Positions 1 through 6,441 of a stretch of DNA of 20,356 nucleotides are shown here, in pieces. The DNA is from a virus. The stretch lies in IMG/VR virus record IMGVR_UViG_3300044626_000110, positions 1 to 20,356 of that record; one strand, written 5' to 3'. A program made the translations under genes and the position numbers. The notes beneath the pieces are model-generated. The model was not told where the DNA came from. It made no database searches and saw only the letters and a program-made list of their open reading frames with translations. Every line of letters starts with the position of its first letter. Within the stretch, counting starts at the first letter, position 1.

Positions 1-2
1 GA

Positions 3-809
3 CATCAGGCGCTATTTGCGAACACATCCGCTAGCAACAACACCGCAGTTGGATTTCAAGCGCTCGGATCGGCCACAACAGGCGGGTTGAACACCGCCGT
101 TGGTCATTCTTCTATGCTTTCGACAACCACGGGTGCGTACAACTGTGGCTTCGGACAAGACGCTCTGCGCACAAATACGACTGCAAGCAGCAATGCTGCG
201 TTTGGAGCACTGGCGCTGACTACTTCCACAGGTGGCAATAATTCGGCTCTTGGTGCGTTTGCCTTACGTTATCAAACCACTGGCGCGTCAAATGTTGGTA
301 TTGGAACGGAAACCGGAGACGTTATTACTACCGGCTCACGCAACACCATAATTGGAACCGCTTCCGACCCCAGCGCACTGGATGGCAACGACCAGACTGT
401 TATAGGCGAGGGCCTGACCGGCAAAGGAAACGACACTGCTTTCATCGGCGGCACCAACGGCGCATACAACGAAAAGAACGTCACGACTTGGGAGACCACC
501 TCCGACGCTAGGATTAAGAAAAACATCGCGGATTACAACGATGGCCTCGCGGTTATCGAAGCTCTCAGGGTTCGCACGTTCGAGTATCGCACGCCCGAGG
601 AAATCACCGAACTTCCGCAGTCTGCCGCCATTGACCGCCCCGGCGTCCAGCTTGGCGTCATCGCGCAGGAAATCCAGGAAGTCCTGCCTGCTTGCGTTAC
701 GGAAAACTCAACCGGGGTCCTGTCGGTCTCAACCGATCCACTGGTTTGGCATCTTGTCAACGCTGTCAAACAATTGTCGGCGGAAATCAAAGCCATCAAA
801 GGACTATAG
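3..809 (+). CDS. Tail fibre with YadA-head-like repeats and C-terminal S74 self-cleaving chaperone (5' partial)
   Basis: The reading frame is open to the left edge, so the true start lies upstream; 268 residues are visible. The N-terminal half consists of about 17-residue repeats of the form N-(T/S)-A-(V/F/L)-G-x-x-A-L-x-T-T-G, as in trimeric adhesin heads. The C-terminal 102 residues are an intramolecular chaperone domain (Peptidase_S74, endosialidase type). The junction motif TTSDARIKKNI is present, with the predicted cleavage serine at 501-503 and the partner lysine five residues later at 516-518, the spacing of the known Ser-Lys dyad. A GVIAQEIQEVLP block and the terminal helix AVKQLSAEIKAI also fit the family. 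In known members the chaperone drives trimer folding and then cuts itself off. This is probably a host-binding fibre. The domain call is firm; the receptor is unknown. Confidence 0.88.
   Translation, partial: HQALFANTSASNNTAVGFQALGSATTGGLNTAVGHSSMLSTTTGAYNCGFGQDALRTNTTASSNAAFGALALTTSTGGNNSALGAFALRYQTTGASNVGIGTETGDVITTGSRNTIIGTASDPSALDGNDQTVIGEGLTGKGNDTAFIGGTNGAYNEKNVTTWETTSDARIKKNIADYNDGLAVIEALRVRTFEYRTPEEITELPQSAAIDRPGVQLGVIAQEIQEVLPACVTENSTGVLSVSTDPLVWHLVNAVKQLSAEIKAIKGL
39..353 (+). repeat. Tandem ~17-codon repeats of a trimeric adhesin-like head
   Basis: About six diverged units start at codons 39, 90, 141, 192, 240 and 291, most 17 codons long. Each opens with Asn followed by a short hydrophobic residue and Gly (NTAVG, NCGFG, NAAFG, NSALG, NVGIG), and a further NTIIG follows. 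The repeat is conserved at protein level while the DNA has diverged. In YadA-like heads such units form turns of a left-handed trimeric beta-roll. The array continues toward the left edge, so the total number of units is unknown. Confidence 0.7.
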
Positions 810-812
810 CCA

Positions 813-1043
813 ATGCTTGATCGTGTCATCGAACCCCCTAGCGCCGAGCAGATCGCTCGCCATTACAGCGCCATGATAGATGGCGTTGCCCTCATCAACG
901 GCTTAATTCCGACGCAAGATACGGACAACGTCAACACGCTCGCCCGCAACGTCCTGCATCTGGAGCAAATGCTCATGAATGACTGGTGGGCTGGCTACGA
1001 CCTAGCGCCGATCAACGCAGCTATCGTGGCAGGTAAACAGTGA
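813..1043 (+). CDS. Small conserved phage protein between fibre and tailspike
   Basis: This 76-aa protein starts at an ATG 3 nt after the fibre stop, with AAAGGA about 10 nt upstream. It is predicted mostly helical, with a PPSAEQIARHYSAMIDG segment and a terminal acidic/aromatic region (LEQMLMNDWWAGYDLAPI). There is no signal peptide or membrane span. Its stop overlaps the GTG start of the tailspike gene, so the two are probably translationally coupled. I recognise it only as the kind of short protein found beside podovirus fibre genes. A role in fibre assembly is possible, but the sequence does not show one. Confidence 0.7.
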   Translation: MLDRVIEPPSAEQIARHYSAMIDGVALINGLIPTQDTDNVNTLARNVLHLEQMLMNDWWAGYDLAPINAAIVAGKQ

Positions 1044-2962
1044 GTAACGCGCGCGAGAACGTCAACCTGCTGACCAGCACGGACTGGGACATAGCAACCC
1101 TGCGCCTAGCAAACTGGGGAAGCGGGGCCGTTCCGCCACAGGTTGTGCTCAAAACTAATTACGTCGCAGGCGATGGTGGCGGCCTGTTCCGCTATGACGC
1201 ATCCGACACTACGACCGCAGACAATGGCGGAACCGTCATTGTGGACGCCGCTAACAACCGCTGGAAGCGTCAATGGTCTGGATATGTTCAGACGAAATGG
1301 TGGGGCGCAACCGGCAATGATGCCGTGCTCACTGCTGCAAAAGCTGCCGCGGGTAGTGGCGGCGTTATATCGGTTAACAGCGCAATCACGCTAAGTTCAT
1401 CTGCTACGACAGATGGGTTCATCCTATCTTTTGATGGCGGGACCATCGCTCCGCCTGCTTCGTCAGCAACTTTGACAATAGGCGCGATCCAAGCTCCAGA
1501 CCGTCAAATATTCGTCGGCGCTAATGTTGCGCGGGTGCGCGCCACCATACGCACAGCCATCGCTAATGTTACATGGTTTGGCGGGACATGGAATGGCGTT
1601 GCGTCTGATAGCGCCGCAATCAATGCTGCGGTTGCGGCAGCTCAAAACGAGGCCGGCGTTCAGGTTTGGTTTCCGGTCGGAAATGCAGCCATTGACAGCT
1701 CGATTGTTATTGGCGACGGCACAACCACGACACGATCAACGACAACGGGCTTGACGCTAATTGGCCTTGGCTCAGGCGCCGCCGATAATGAATTTGGAGC
1801 CCCAAACTACGTAACAAGCATCAAATGGGTCGGCGCGACCAGCGCAACGGCGGCAATGATTGACGTGCGCGGGCCTTATCATAACTTCTCAATTCAAAAC
1901 CTGACGCTTAACTGTGATAGCAAGGCCGGCATTGCAATCAAAACGCGCACGGTGTTTCGCAGCGAGATCACTAATGTTCTTGTTACGAAGCAAACTGCAT
2001 ATGCGATTGATGCGAGATCATATGACGTGACAAACCCACCAGGCGTGGCTGTTGGCACGGCGCTTTTGATTTTGCGGCGCTTCTTCTCGCGCAGCCCAGC
2101 AAACAGCAGCGCACGCGGCGTTCTCATGGCCGGAGGCCCTGTCAACAATGTTGCAATGTCGCGCTGCGCGATAGAGGACAGCGAAATTGAATACGGCGGC
2201 GCTTCTGGCAGTTATGGCTTAGGTCTATATTTTGCGGATAACAACTATTTTTCAAACACGTTCATTCAATGCCAACTAGCTGCGCTCGGAAAAGACATTG
2301 TCTTCTTCACAGACACAACCAGTCCGTATCCCGGTTCATTCCCGCAAGAGAATACGTTTATACAGACGCCAGCGCCAAAAGGCATTTATGTCTGCAACGA
2401 TGCCAACTTTCCTGACATCAACACCGAAATTACCAACGGTGGATTGGGGTTCAATGTTTTTCTTGCTTATCCGGAAAGCGATGGGGGGCCGATCCCAACA
2501 AACAACAAGATAAAAACCCTTACACACGAAGGCGTTCTTTATAACCGTTGGGCTGGGTCTCAAAATTACTGGAACGGTAGGACTGCCAACGCAACCGGGT
2601 TAACGACATCAAAAACCTATTTTTGCTTAATCGGAGACAATGCCGGCTCTGGTACTTACAACAATATGCGGATTTCGGCGCCCTCTGGAGGCATCATTGA
2701 TCGTTTGCAGGTGACGCTTGCAACGGCTCCAGGCGGGTCAGAAACTCGCACATTTACTTTGTTCAAAAACGGTTCCGCAACGGCGGCAACCGTAACCTAT
2801 ACGTCCGCGCAAAGCGGGGTAAAAGCGCTCACAACAGCAAGCGGGATTTCTTACTTTTTTGGCGATGAATTTGCACTTGAATCCGATGTATCGAGCGGAT
2901 CTGTAGCCAATTCGCAGGCATCGTTTTGCGTTTCGTATTACCCTCTGGAAATTTACGCTTAA
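1040..2962 (+). CDS. Tailspike protein, right-handed beta-helix type
   Basis: This 640-aa protein uses a GTG start that overlaps the preceding stop (GTGA). Residues 18-81 form an N-terminal module containing NYVAGDGGG(L/V)FRYD and RWKRQWSG, common in phage tailspikes ahead of the helix and shared with the protein at 4229-6037. Residues from about 85 to 500 are Ser/Thr/Asn-rich short beta repeats of pectate-lyase-like type, including the typical WFGGTWNGVASDSAAINAA entry segment. The last ~135 residues look like a separate beta-sandwich that would trimerise or bind receptor. The likely job is binding, and perhaps cleaving, a surface polysaccharide of the host. Catalytic residues cannot be placed. 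Base composition is clearly more AT-rich than the neck genes, as expected for a swapped receptor gene. Confidence 0.82.
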   Translation: MSNARENVNLLTSTDWDIATLRLANWGSGAVPPQVVLKTNYVAGDGGGLFRYDASDTTTADNGGTVIVDAANNRWKRQWSGYVQTKWWGATGNDAVLTAAKAAAGSGGVISVNSAITLSSSATTDGFILSFDGGTIAPPASSATLTIGAIQAPDRQIFVGANVARVRATIRTAIANVTWFGGTWNGVASDSAAINAAVAAAQNEAGVQVWFPVGNAAIDSSIVIGDGTTTTRSTTTGLTLIGLGSGAADNEFGAPNYVTSIKWVGATSATAAMIDVRGPYHNFSIQNLTLNCDSKAGIAIKTRTVFRSEITNVLVTKQTAYAIDARSYDVTNPPGVAVGTALLILRRFFSRSPANSSARGVLMAGGPVNNVAMSRCAIEDSEIEYGGASGSYGLGLYFADNNYFSNTFIQCQLAALGKDIVFFTDTTSPYPGSFPQENTFIQTPAPKGIYVCNDANFPDINTEITNGGLGFNVFLAYPESDGGPIPTNNKIKTLTHEGVLYNRWAGSQNYWNGRTANATGLTTSKTYFCLIGDNAGSGTYNNMRISAPSGGIIDRLQVTLATAPGGSETRTFTLFKNGSATAATVTYTSAQSGVKALTTASGISYFFGDEFALESDVSSGSVANSQASFCVSYYPLEIYA

Positions 2963-2980
2963 CCTTTCAGGATTTTACCC

Positions 2981-3340
2981 ATGGCTTTGCGCGGTATCGT
3001 AAAACTTTCAAATGTTCCTGTTGAAATAGATACGTATGTGCGTATTACAGACGCTAGGCTGTCAAAACGGATCATCCGCACTGATCCGGTGACTGGCGCG
3101 GCATTACCTTCTCCAAAAAAAGCTTATCTTCTTTTTCTAAGCGTTGATTGGCATGTTGTTGAAAACGACGCTCCTGTAAACGTTCCATATCGCCACGAGC
3201 AACATCAGATTGTGGCTTCTGAAGTGCCAGTAAATACGGCCGAGAATTTAGATGCTGATGCTCAAATCCTCACTGTCGCTTACGAACTATTAAAAACGCT
3301 TGAGCCTTACAAATTTCTAATATCTGACAATACTCCTTAA
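2981..3340 (+). CDS. Hypothetical protein following the tailspike
   Basis: This 119-aa protein starts at an ATG 18 nt after the tailspike stop, with AGGAT about 7 nt upstream. The first ~100 residues look like mixed beta strands (GIVKLSNVPVEIDTYVRITDARLSK, then a YLLFLSVDWHVVEND core). A helical tail follows (LDADAQILTVAYELLKTLEPYKFL). No membrane span or signal peptide is seen. I do not recognise the family. Its position right after a tailspike is compatible with a spike-associated or assembly protein, but that is inference from context only. Downstream, in the +1 frame, lies the remnant ORF described separately. Confidence 0.7.
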   Translation: MALRGIVKLSNVPVEIDTYVRITDARLSKRIIRTDPVTGAALPSPKKAYLLFLSVDWHVVENDAPVNVPYRHEQHQIVASEVPVNTAENLDADAQILTVAYELLKTLEPYKFLISDNTP

Positions 3341-3464
3341 ATCCGGCCCACCACAAAAAGTTACCTGCGCCAACGCTAACATCAAGATAAAAATTGGCCG
3401 CCCGCAAAAACAGGTAATTGCCGTTGCCTTGCAGAAAACTGGCAAAACAAAAAAAGGTAAATAA
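3321..3464 (+). pseudogene. Startless remnant of a small basic phage protein
   Basis: The gap between 2981-3340 and 3466-3624 contains an open frame (codons from 3321, TAA at 3462-3464) with no ATG, GTG or TTG before its last third. It nevertheless encodes a protein-like C-terminus, IGRPQKQVIAVALQ, followed by a Lys/Gly-rich tail. This resembles the end of small Lys-rich phage proteins with an RPxKQxxAIAL motif, and the next two genes are also small basic phage proteins. I read it as a gene that lost its start, or that once joined the preceding ORF through a +1 shift. Start at a non-standard codon (CTG at 3324, ATA at 3387) cannot be excluded. Confidence 0.35.
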
Positions 3465-3465
3465 T

Positions 3466-3624
3466 ATGGCTAAAAAACCGGGTTTGTACGCTAACATCCA
3501 CGCCAAAAGAGATCGTATCGCTGCCGGGTCTGGCGAAAAGATGCGTAAACCAGGGGCCAAGGGCGCCCCTAGCGCTCAGGCGTTTGTTGAGTCGGCCAAG
3601 ACGGCCAAGAAGAAAGGCAAGTAG
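3466..3624 (+). CDS. Small basic conserved phage protein
   Basis: This is a 52-aa, Lys/Ala-rich protein. The ATG at 3466 is chosen over an in-frame TTG at 3418 because AAGGT sits about 7 nt before it and the protein then begins MAKKPGLYANIHAKRDRIA. The conserved-looking core, AGSGEKMRKPGAKGAP, is one I associate with short basic proteins of marine and freshwater phages; their function is unknown to me. It is followed by the related-looking basic gene at 3626, with only 1 nt between stop and start. A nucleic-acid or virion-binding role would fit the charge but is speculative. Confidence 0.75.
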   Translation: MAKKPGLYANIHAKRDRIAAGSGEKMRKPGAKGAPSAQAFVESAKTAKKKGK

Positions 3625-3625
3625 C

Positions 3626-3880
3626 ATGGCGACCCCCGCAAAAGGCAAGGCCAAGGTCAAGGTTACGTCTGAAGGCCATAAGGTGTCCTACGGACAGGCT
3701 GGCGAGGCTAAGGGCGGCGGTCCCAGGGTCAAGCCGGGCACGAGCAAGGGCGACGCCTACTGCGCCCGTAGCGCCGGCCAGATGAAGGATCACCCGAAGG
3801 CGGCGGCTAACCCTAACTCGCCTCTGAGGTTGTCTAGAGAGCGCTGGAAGTGTAGTGGTACGAAGTCCAAACGCAGCTAG
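3626..3880 (+). CDS. Small Cys-containing basic protein, DUF6321-like
   Basis: This 84-aa protein starts at an ATG 1 nt after the preceding stop, with AAAGG about 9 nt upstream. The N-terminus is Lys/Gly-rich and probably disordered. The C-terminal half carries the recognisable block GDAYCARSAGQMKDHPKAA followed by SPLRLSRERWKCSG. In this block two cysteines and an R-x-x-W-K-C end are the hallmarks of a small phage family that I believe is DUF6321. The function of the family is not known to me. It belongs to a small-gene cassette between the two tailspikes. Gene reality is firm; the family label is from memory of the motif. Confidence 0.75.
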   Translation: MATPAKGKAKVKVTSEGHKVSYGQAGEAKGGGPRVKPGTSKGDAYCARSAGQMKDHPKAAANPNSPLRLSRERWKCSGTKSKRS

Positions 3881-3893
3881 TCAGGGCTAACTC

Positions 3894-4217
3894 ATGGCGA
3901 ACGTCAAAATTTCCCAGTTGCCCGTAGCCACTACGCCGTTGACCGGCGCAGAGCTTATTCCCGTCGTACAGAACGGGATTACGCGCCAGACGACCATCAC
4001 GTATGTGCGAGCGGCTAAAGCCGACGTCTACACCGCCACCGCAGGGCAGACGCTGTTCAATTTGAGCGGCACGTATGTGCCGGGGTCTGACGTTCTCCAA
4101 GTGTTTGTGAACGGTTTGCTGTTGATCAAAACGCAAGACTACACCGAAACGTCGTCGTCTTCAGTGACGTTTACCAGCGGTTTGTCGAGCGGCGACCAAG
4201 TCGTGTTTCGGTATTGA
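3894..4217 (+). CDS. Short adaptor-like tail fibre protein
   Basis: This 107-aa protein starts at an ATG preceded by a weak AGGG. Residues 1-34 (VKISQLPVATTPLTGAELIPVVQ followed by GITRQTT) match the first 34 residues of the neighbouring tailspike at 4229 at 21 positions without gaps. Residues from about 43 to the end form a compact beta domain (ATAGQTLFNLSGTYVPGS, VFVNGLLL, DYTET, SVTF, GDQVVF), a pattern common in phage tail-fibre subunits. It thus looks like a virion-anchor module plus a small beta domain, with no receptor-binding helix of its own. It may be an adaptor or the stub of a split fibre. It ends 11 nt before the next start. Confidence 0.75.
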   Translation: MANVKISQLPVATTPLTGAELIPVVQNGITRQTTITYVRAAKADVYTATAGQTLFNLSGTYVPGSDVLQVFVNGLLLIKTQDYTETSSSSVTFTSGLSSGDQVVFRY

Positions 4218-4228
4218 CGGAGACCTAA

Positions 4229-6037
4229 ATGACCGGCGTCAAAATAACCGAGTTTCCTAATGCAACGCTGCCTTTAACAGGGACGGAAATTTTCCCTGTA
4301 GTACAGTCTGGCGTTACTAAGCAGACGACGGTCAACCAGGCTACGTCAGGCGCTGCGCGGATCTTGACCAACATCGCGGCCCTGCAAGCGCTCAACCTTG
4401 CGACCACGTCGCTTCCGACCCAAGTCCAACTGACGTCCAACTACGTTGCGGGCGATGGCGGCGGCGTGTTCCGTTACGACAGCACGGACACGACCACGGC
4501 GGATAATGGCGGAACGGTTATCGTTGATGCGGCGGGGCGGCGGTGGAAGCGGCAATGGTCGGGGGCGGTGAATGCAAGCTGGTTTGGGTTTGCCACCAGC
4601 GCAACCGCCGCGACTAACACAACTGCAATTAACGCGGCGTTAGCGGTTGGTCCTACTTTTCTTCCTGCTGGTTCTTATGCATACGGCGAAAGCGGATCGT
4701 CTGGAATTTCTTTTACACTTGCAGCGGGCTGTCAGATTTTTGCAGAACCAAGAAAAACAACGCTTGTTGCAGCGGCAGGCACTTACAAAACTTTTGAAAT
4801 AACGGGCAGCAATACTCGTGTTTCTGGCGTTGATTTTACGAATACATCAAAAATAAGCGGTGCGTTTCACAACATTGCCTGCGGTTCTTCGGGTGCCATT
4901 ATTGAGACTTACGTTGACGACTGTCTGGTGACAGGCGACCCAGGCGGCGCGACTGACACCGGCTCCGCTACGGGAATTCAGTACCGAACTTATTGGTCAA
5001 ACGTAAAATTTTTGGCTCACCGTGGCCCAGGCGTAGTGTATTCGCGTGCGTTTGCTTTTGTTTATTTCGATCAACATTGTGTTGTTGATTACGTCGGCTC
5101 GTCATCTAAAAATCACACTGCGGTTGCAATGACAATGACCGGACTGCCTGCCGGAGCAGGTGGTTATTACATTGGCGTGCAGTGTCTTGGCACAGCTAAA
5201 GATGGGTCAACTACATCGTCGCAAAAGGGTTTTGTGTTTACGGATGCCGCAGAAGTTCACTTGAACAACGCGCGAGTAGACGGTTTTGGGGGTGAGGGCG
5301 CATTTTTTGACGGATGTTCAAAAGTTTATCTTTCCAACCTGCATATTGGTTTGTGCGATGGGCATTTGCTGCGGTTTGTAGATTGCGCGGTTGTAGCCGG
5401 ATCGCCCTTCCTGCAAGGCCGTCTTGGCGTGGGATCGCCAGCGGCTAACATCGACGCCTTGCGAACCGAAGGCGGTTGCTATGCGTTTGACATAAACCCG
5501 ACAATATACGACGTGGTGCGGAACGGCATTTACCAAACGTCCGCAACAGACACAGAACTGAATTTTTTTGATTTTATAGTTCGATCGTTTGCGGGGTCGG
5601 CGCTGATTACTTCGGCAGGCGGTTTAATTACGTTTAACGGGGGTCAAATTAACACAGTTAGCGGCGGGGGAACGGACACCAATTTAAGCGCCGGTCAAAA
5701 GCACTACGTGAAAAACGTAACTGGATCGGCTGGAACGCTACTGCGCGCGGGTTACATCACTGAAAATTATGGAACAGCTCAAATCAATCTTGACGGAAGC
5801 AGCCTAGCAAGCGTGGCGCACGGTTGTTCAATGACACCAACGTATGCAACCGTTAATGTTTTGGGGAATTTTGACCCTCGTATTTTGATGGTCGTAAGTA
5901 TAGACGCCACAAACATTAACCTGGTTTGCTGGCGCGGCCACAACGCAAACACTGATGCAGATGGTTTGGAAAAAGCGTTGAGCGGCGATAGCGGTTTAAG
6001 CAATCCGTTTAACGTGCAATTCTATGCGAGGGCCTAA
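4229..6037 (+). CDS. Second tailspike protein, beta-helix (pectate-lyase-like)
   Basis: This 602-aa protein starts at an ATG with GGAGA about 5 nt upstream. Residues 1-34 are an anchor module shared with the protein at 3894. Residues 49-112 are the GDGGG/RWKRQWSG module shared with the tailspike at 1040, aligned without gaps. Residues from ~118 open a right-handed beta-helix with the standard entry ASWFGF, NTTAINAAL and FLPAGSYAYG. The helix runs to roughly residue 500 in short Gly/Asn/Asp-rich turns. The last ~95 residues (VAHGCSMTPTYATVNV onward) are a separate beta domain typical of spike C-termini. The predicted role is polysaccharide receptor binding or depolymerisation; the active site cannot be assigned. 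Its TAA shares an A with the next start. Confidence 0.83.
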   Translation: MTGVKITEFPNATLPLTGTEIFPVVQSGVTKQTTVNQATSGAARILTNIAALQALNLATTSLPTQVQLTSNYVAGDGGGVFRYDSTDTTTADNGGTVIVDAAGRRWKRQWSGAVNASWFGFATSATAATNTTAINAALAVGPTFLPAGSYAYGESGSSGISFTLAAGCQIFAEPRKTTLVAAAGTYKTFEITGSNTRVSGVDFTNTSKISGAFHNIACGSSGAIIETYVDDCLVTGDPGGATDTGSATGIQYRTYWSNVKFLAHRGPGVVYSRAFAFVYFDQHCVVDYVGSSSKNHTAVAMTMTGLPAGAGGYYIGVQCLGTAKDGSTTSSQKGFVFTDAAEVHLNNARVDGFGGEGAFFDGCSKVYLSNLHIGLCDGHLLRFVDCAVVAGSPFLQGRLGVGSPAANIDALRTEGGCYAFDINPTIYDVVRNGIYQTSATDTELNFFDFIVRSFAGSALITSAGGLITFNGGQINTVSGGGTDTNLSAGQKHYVKNVTGSAGTLLRAGYITENYGTAQINLDGSSLASVAHGCSMTPTYATVNVLGNFDPRILMVVSIDATNINLVCWRGHNANTDADGLEKALSGDSGLSNPFNVQFYARA

Positions 6038-6357
6038 TGAACGCGGACGCTAAAATTCTGCAAATTATGTTGTCTTTGCGGCCCGCATTGACAACTGTTA
6101 ATGCTCCTGGCGCGTTAGCTCGTTTTCTGGCGCACATGTACGTGCATGGACGTATGAAAATTGATGAAGAAGACATTTTCAAAAGTCGAATTGCGGTTGC
6201 AGTTAATGTAGGGTTAGGCGTTTTGGTTGAGCATCAATCAGAACAAGATTGGCGGCTAACGGACACAGGCCGAGCGTTTGTTGAAGCTAATTCATTATTT
6301 AGTGACATTATCCAGTCTGAACCGTCCGCGCCTTTCGTGCAACCCTCCGACATGTAA
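6037..6357 (+). CDS. Hypothetical protein, possible winged-helix fold
   Basis: This 106-aa protein has an ATG that overlaps the tailspike stop by one base (TAATG), implying coupled translation. Residues ~25-60 look helical (GALARFLAHMYVHGRMKID, then DIFKSRIAVAVNVGLGVLVEH). They are followed by DWRLTDTGRAFVEAN, which has the look of the wing of a winged-helix protein. No basic recognition helix is obvious, so DNA binding is not established. It could equally be a small structural accessory. It is the last gene before the capsid promoter region. Confidence 0.65.
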   Translation: MNADAKILQIMLSLRPALTTVNAPGALARFLAHMYVHGRMKIDEEDIFKSRIAVAVNVGLGVLVEHQSEQDWRLTDTGRAFVEANSLFSDIIQSEPSAPFVQPSDM

Positions 6358-6363
6358 CGCCTA

Positions 6364-6391
6364 TTGACGGGGCATAGCGTTCTGTCATACT
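6364..6391 (+). promoter_or_regulatory. Candidate sigma70-type promoter for the capsid genes
   Basis: TTGACG at 6364-6369 matches the -35 consensus at 5 of 6 positions. CATACT at 6386-6391 matches the -10 box at 4 of 6, with a 16-nt spacer. It sits in one of the two longest gene-free stretches of the window, directly upstream of scaffold and coat, which need high expression. The pattern match is modest. An imperfect inverted repeat (AACGC at 6356-6360 and TAT at 6362-6364, against ATAGCGTT at 6374-6381) overlaps the -35 region and could be an operator or chance. Confidence 0.35.
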
Positions 6392-6405
6392 TAACCCTAC
6401 ACGTA

Positions 6406-6421
6406 CTGGTGCGTTCACCAG
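6406..6421 (+). promoter_or_regulatory. Leader hairpin ahead of the scaffold ribosome-binding site
   Basis: CTGGTG and CACCAG form a perfect 6-bp stem with a CGTT loop, ending 9 nt before the GAGGT ribosome-binding site (6431-6435) of the scaffold gene. If transcription starts near 6397-6399 from the candidate promoter, this stem would lie near the 5' end of the mRNA. There it could protect the transcript, as leader stem-loops of capsid mRNAs do in other phages. There is no T-tract, so it is not a terminator. Confidence 0.4.
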
Positions 6422-6441
6422 GTGACTGATGAGGTCGATCT

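Noticed and set aside
541-876. Forward frame overlapping the S74 domain and the next small gene
   Set aside because: It lies in another frame of two supported genes, has Ser/Arg-rich shadow composition and no ribosome-binding site.
6356-6381. Inverted repeat as an intrinsic terminator of the tailspike operon
   Set aside because: The stem has a bulge and a 9-nt loop and is not followed by a T-tract. It also overlaps the candidate -35 box.
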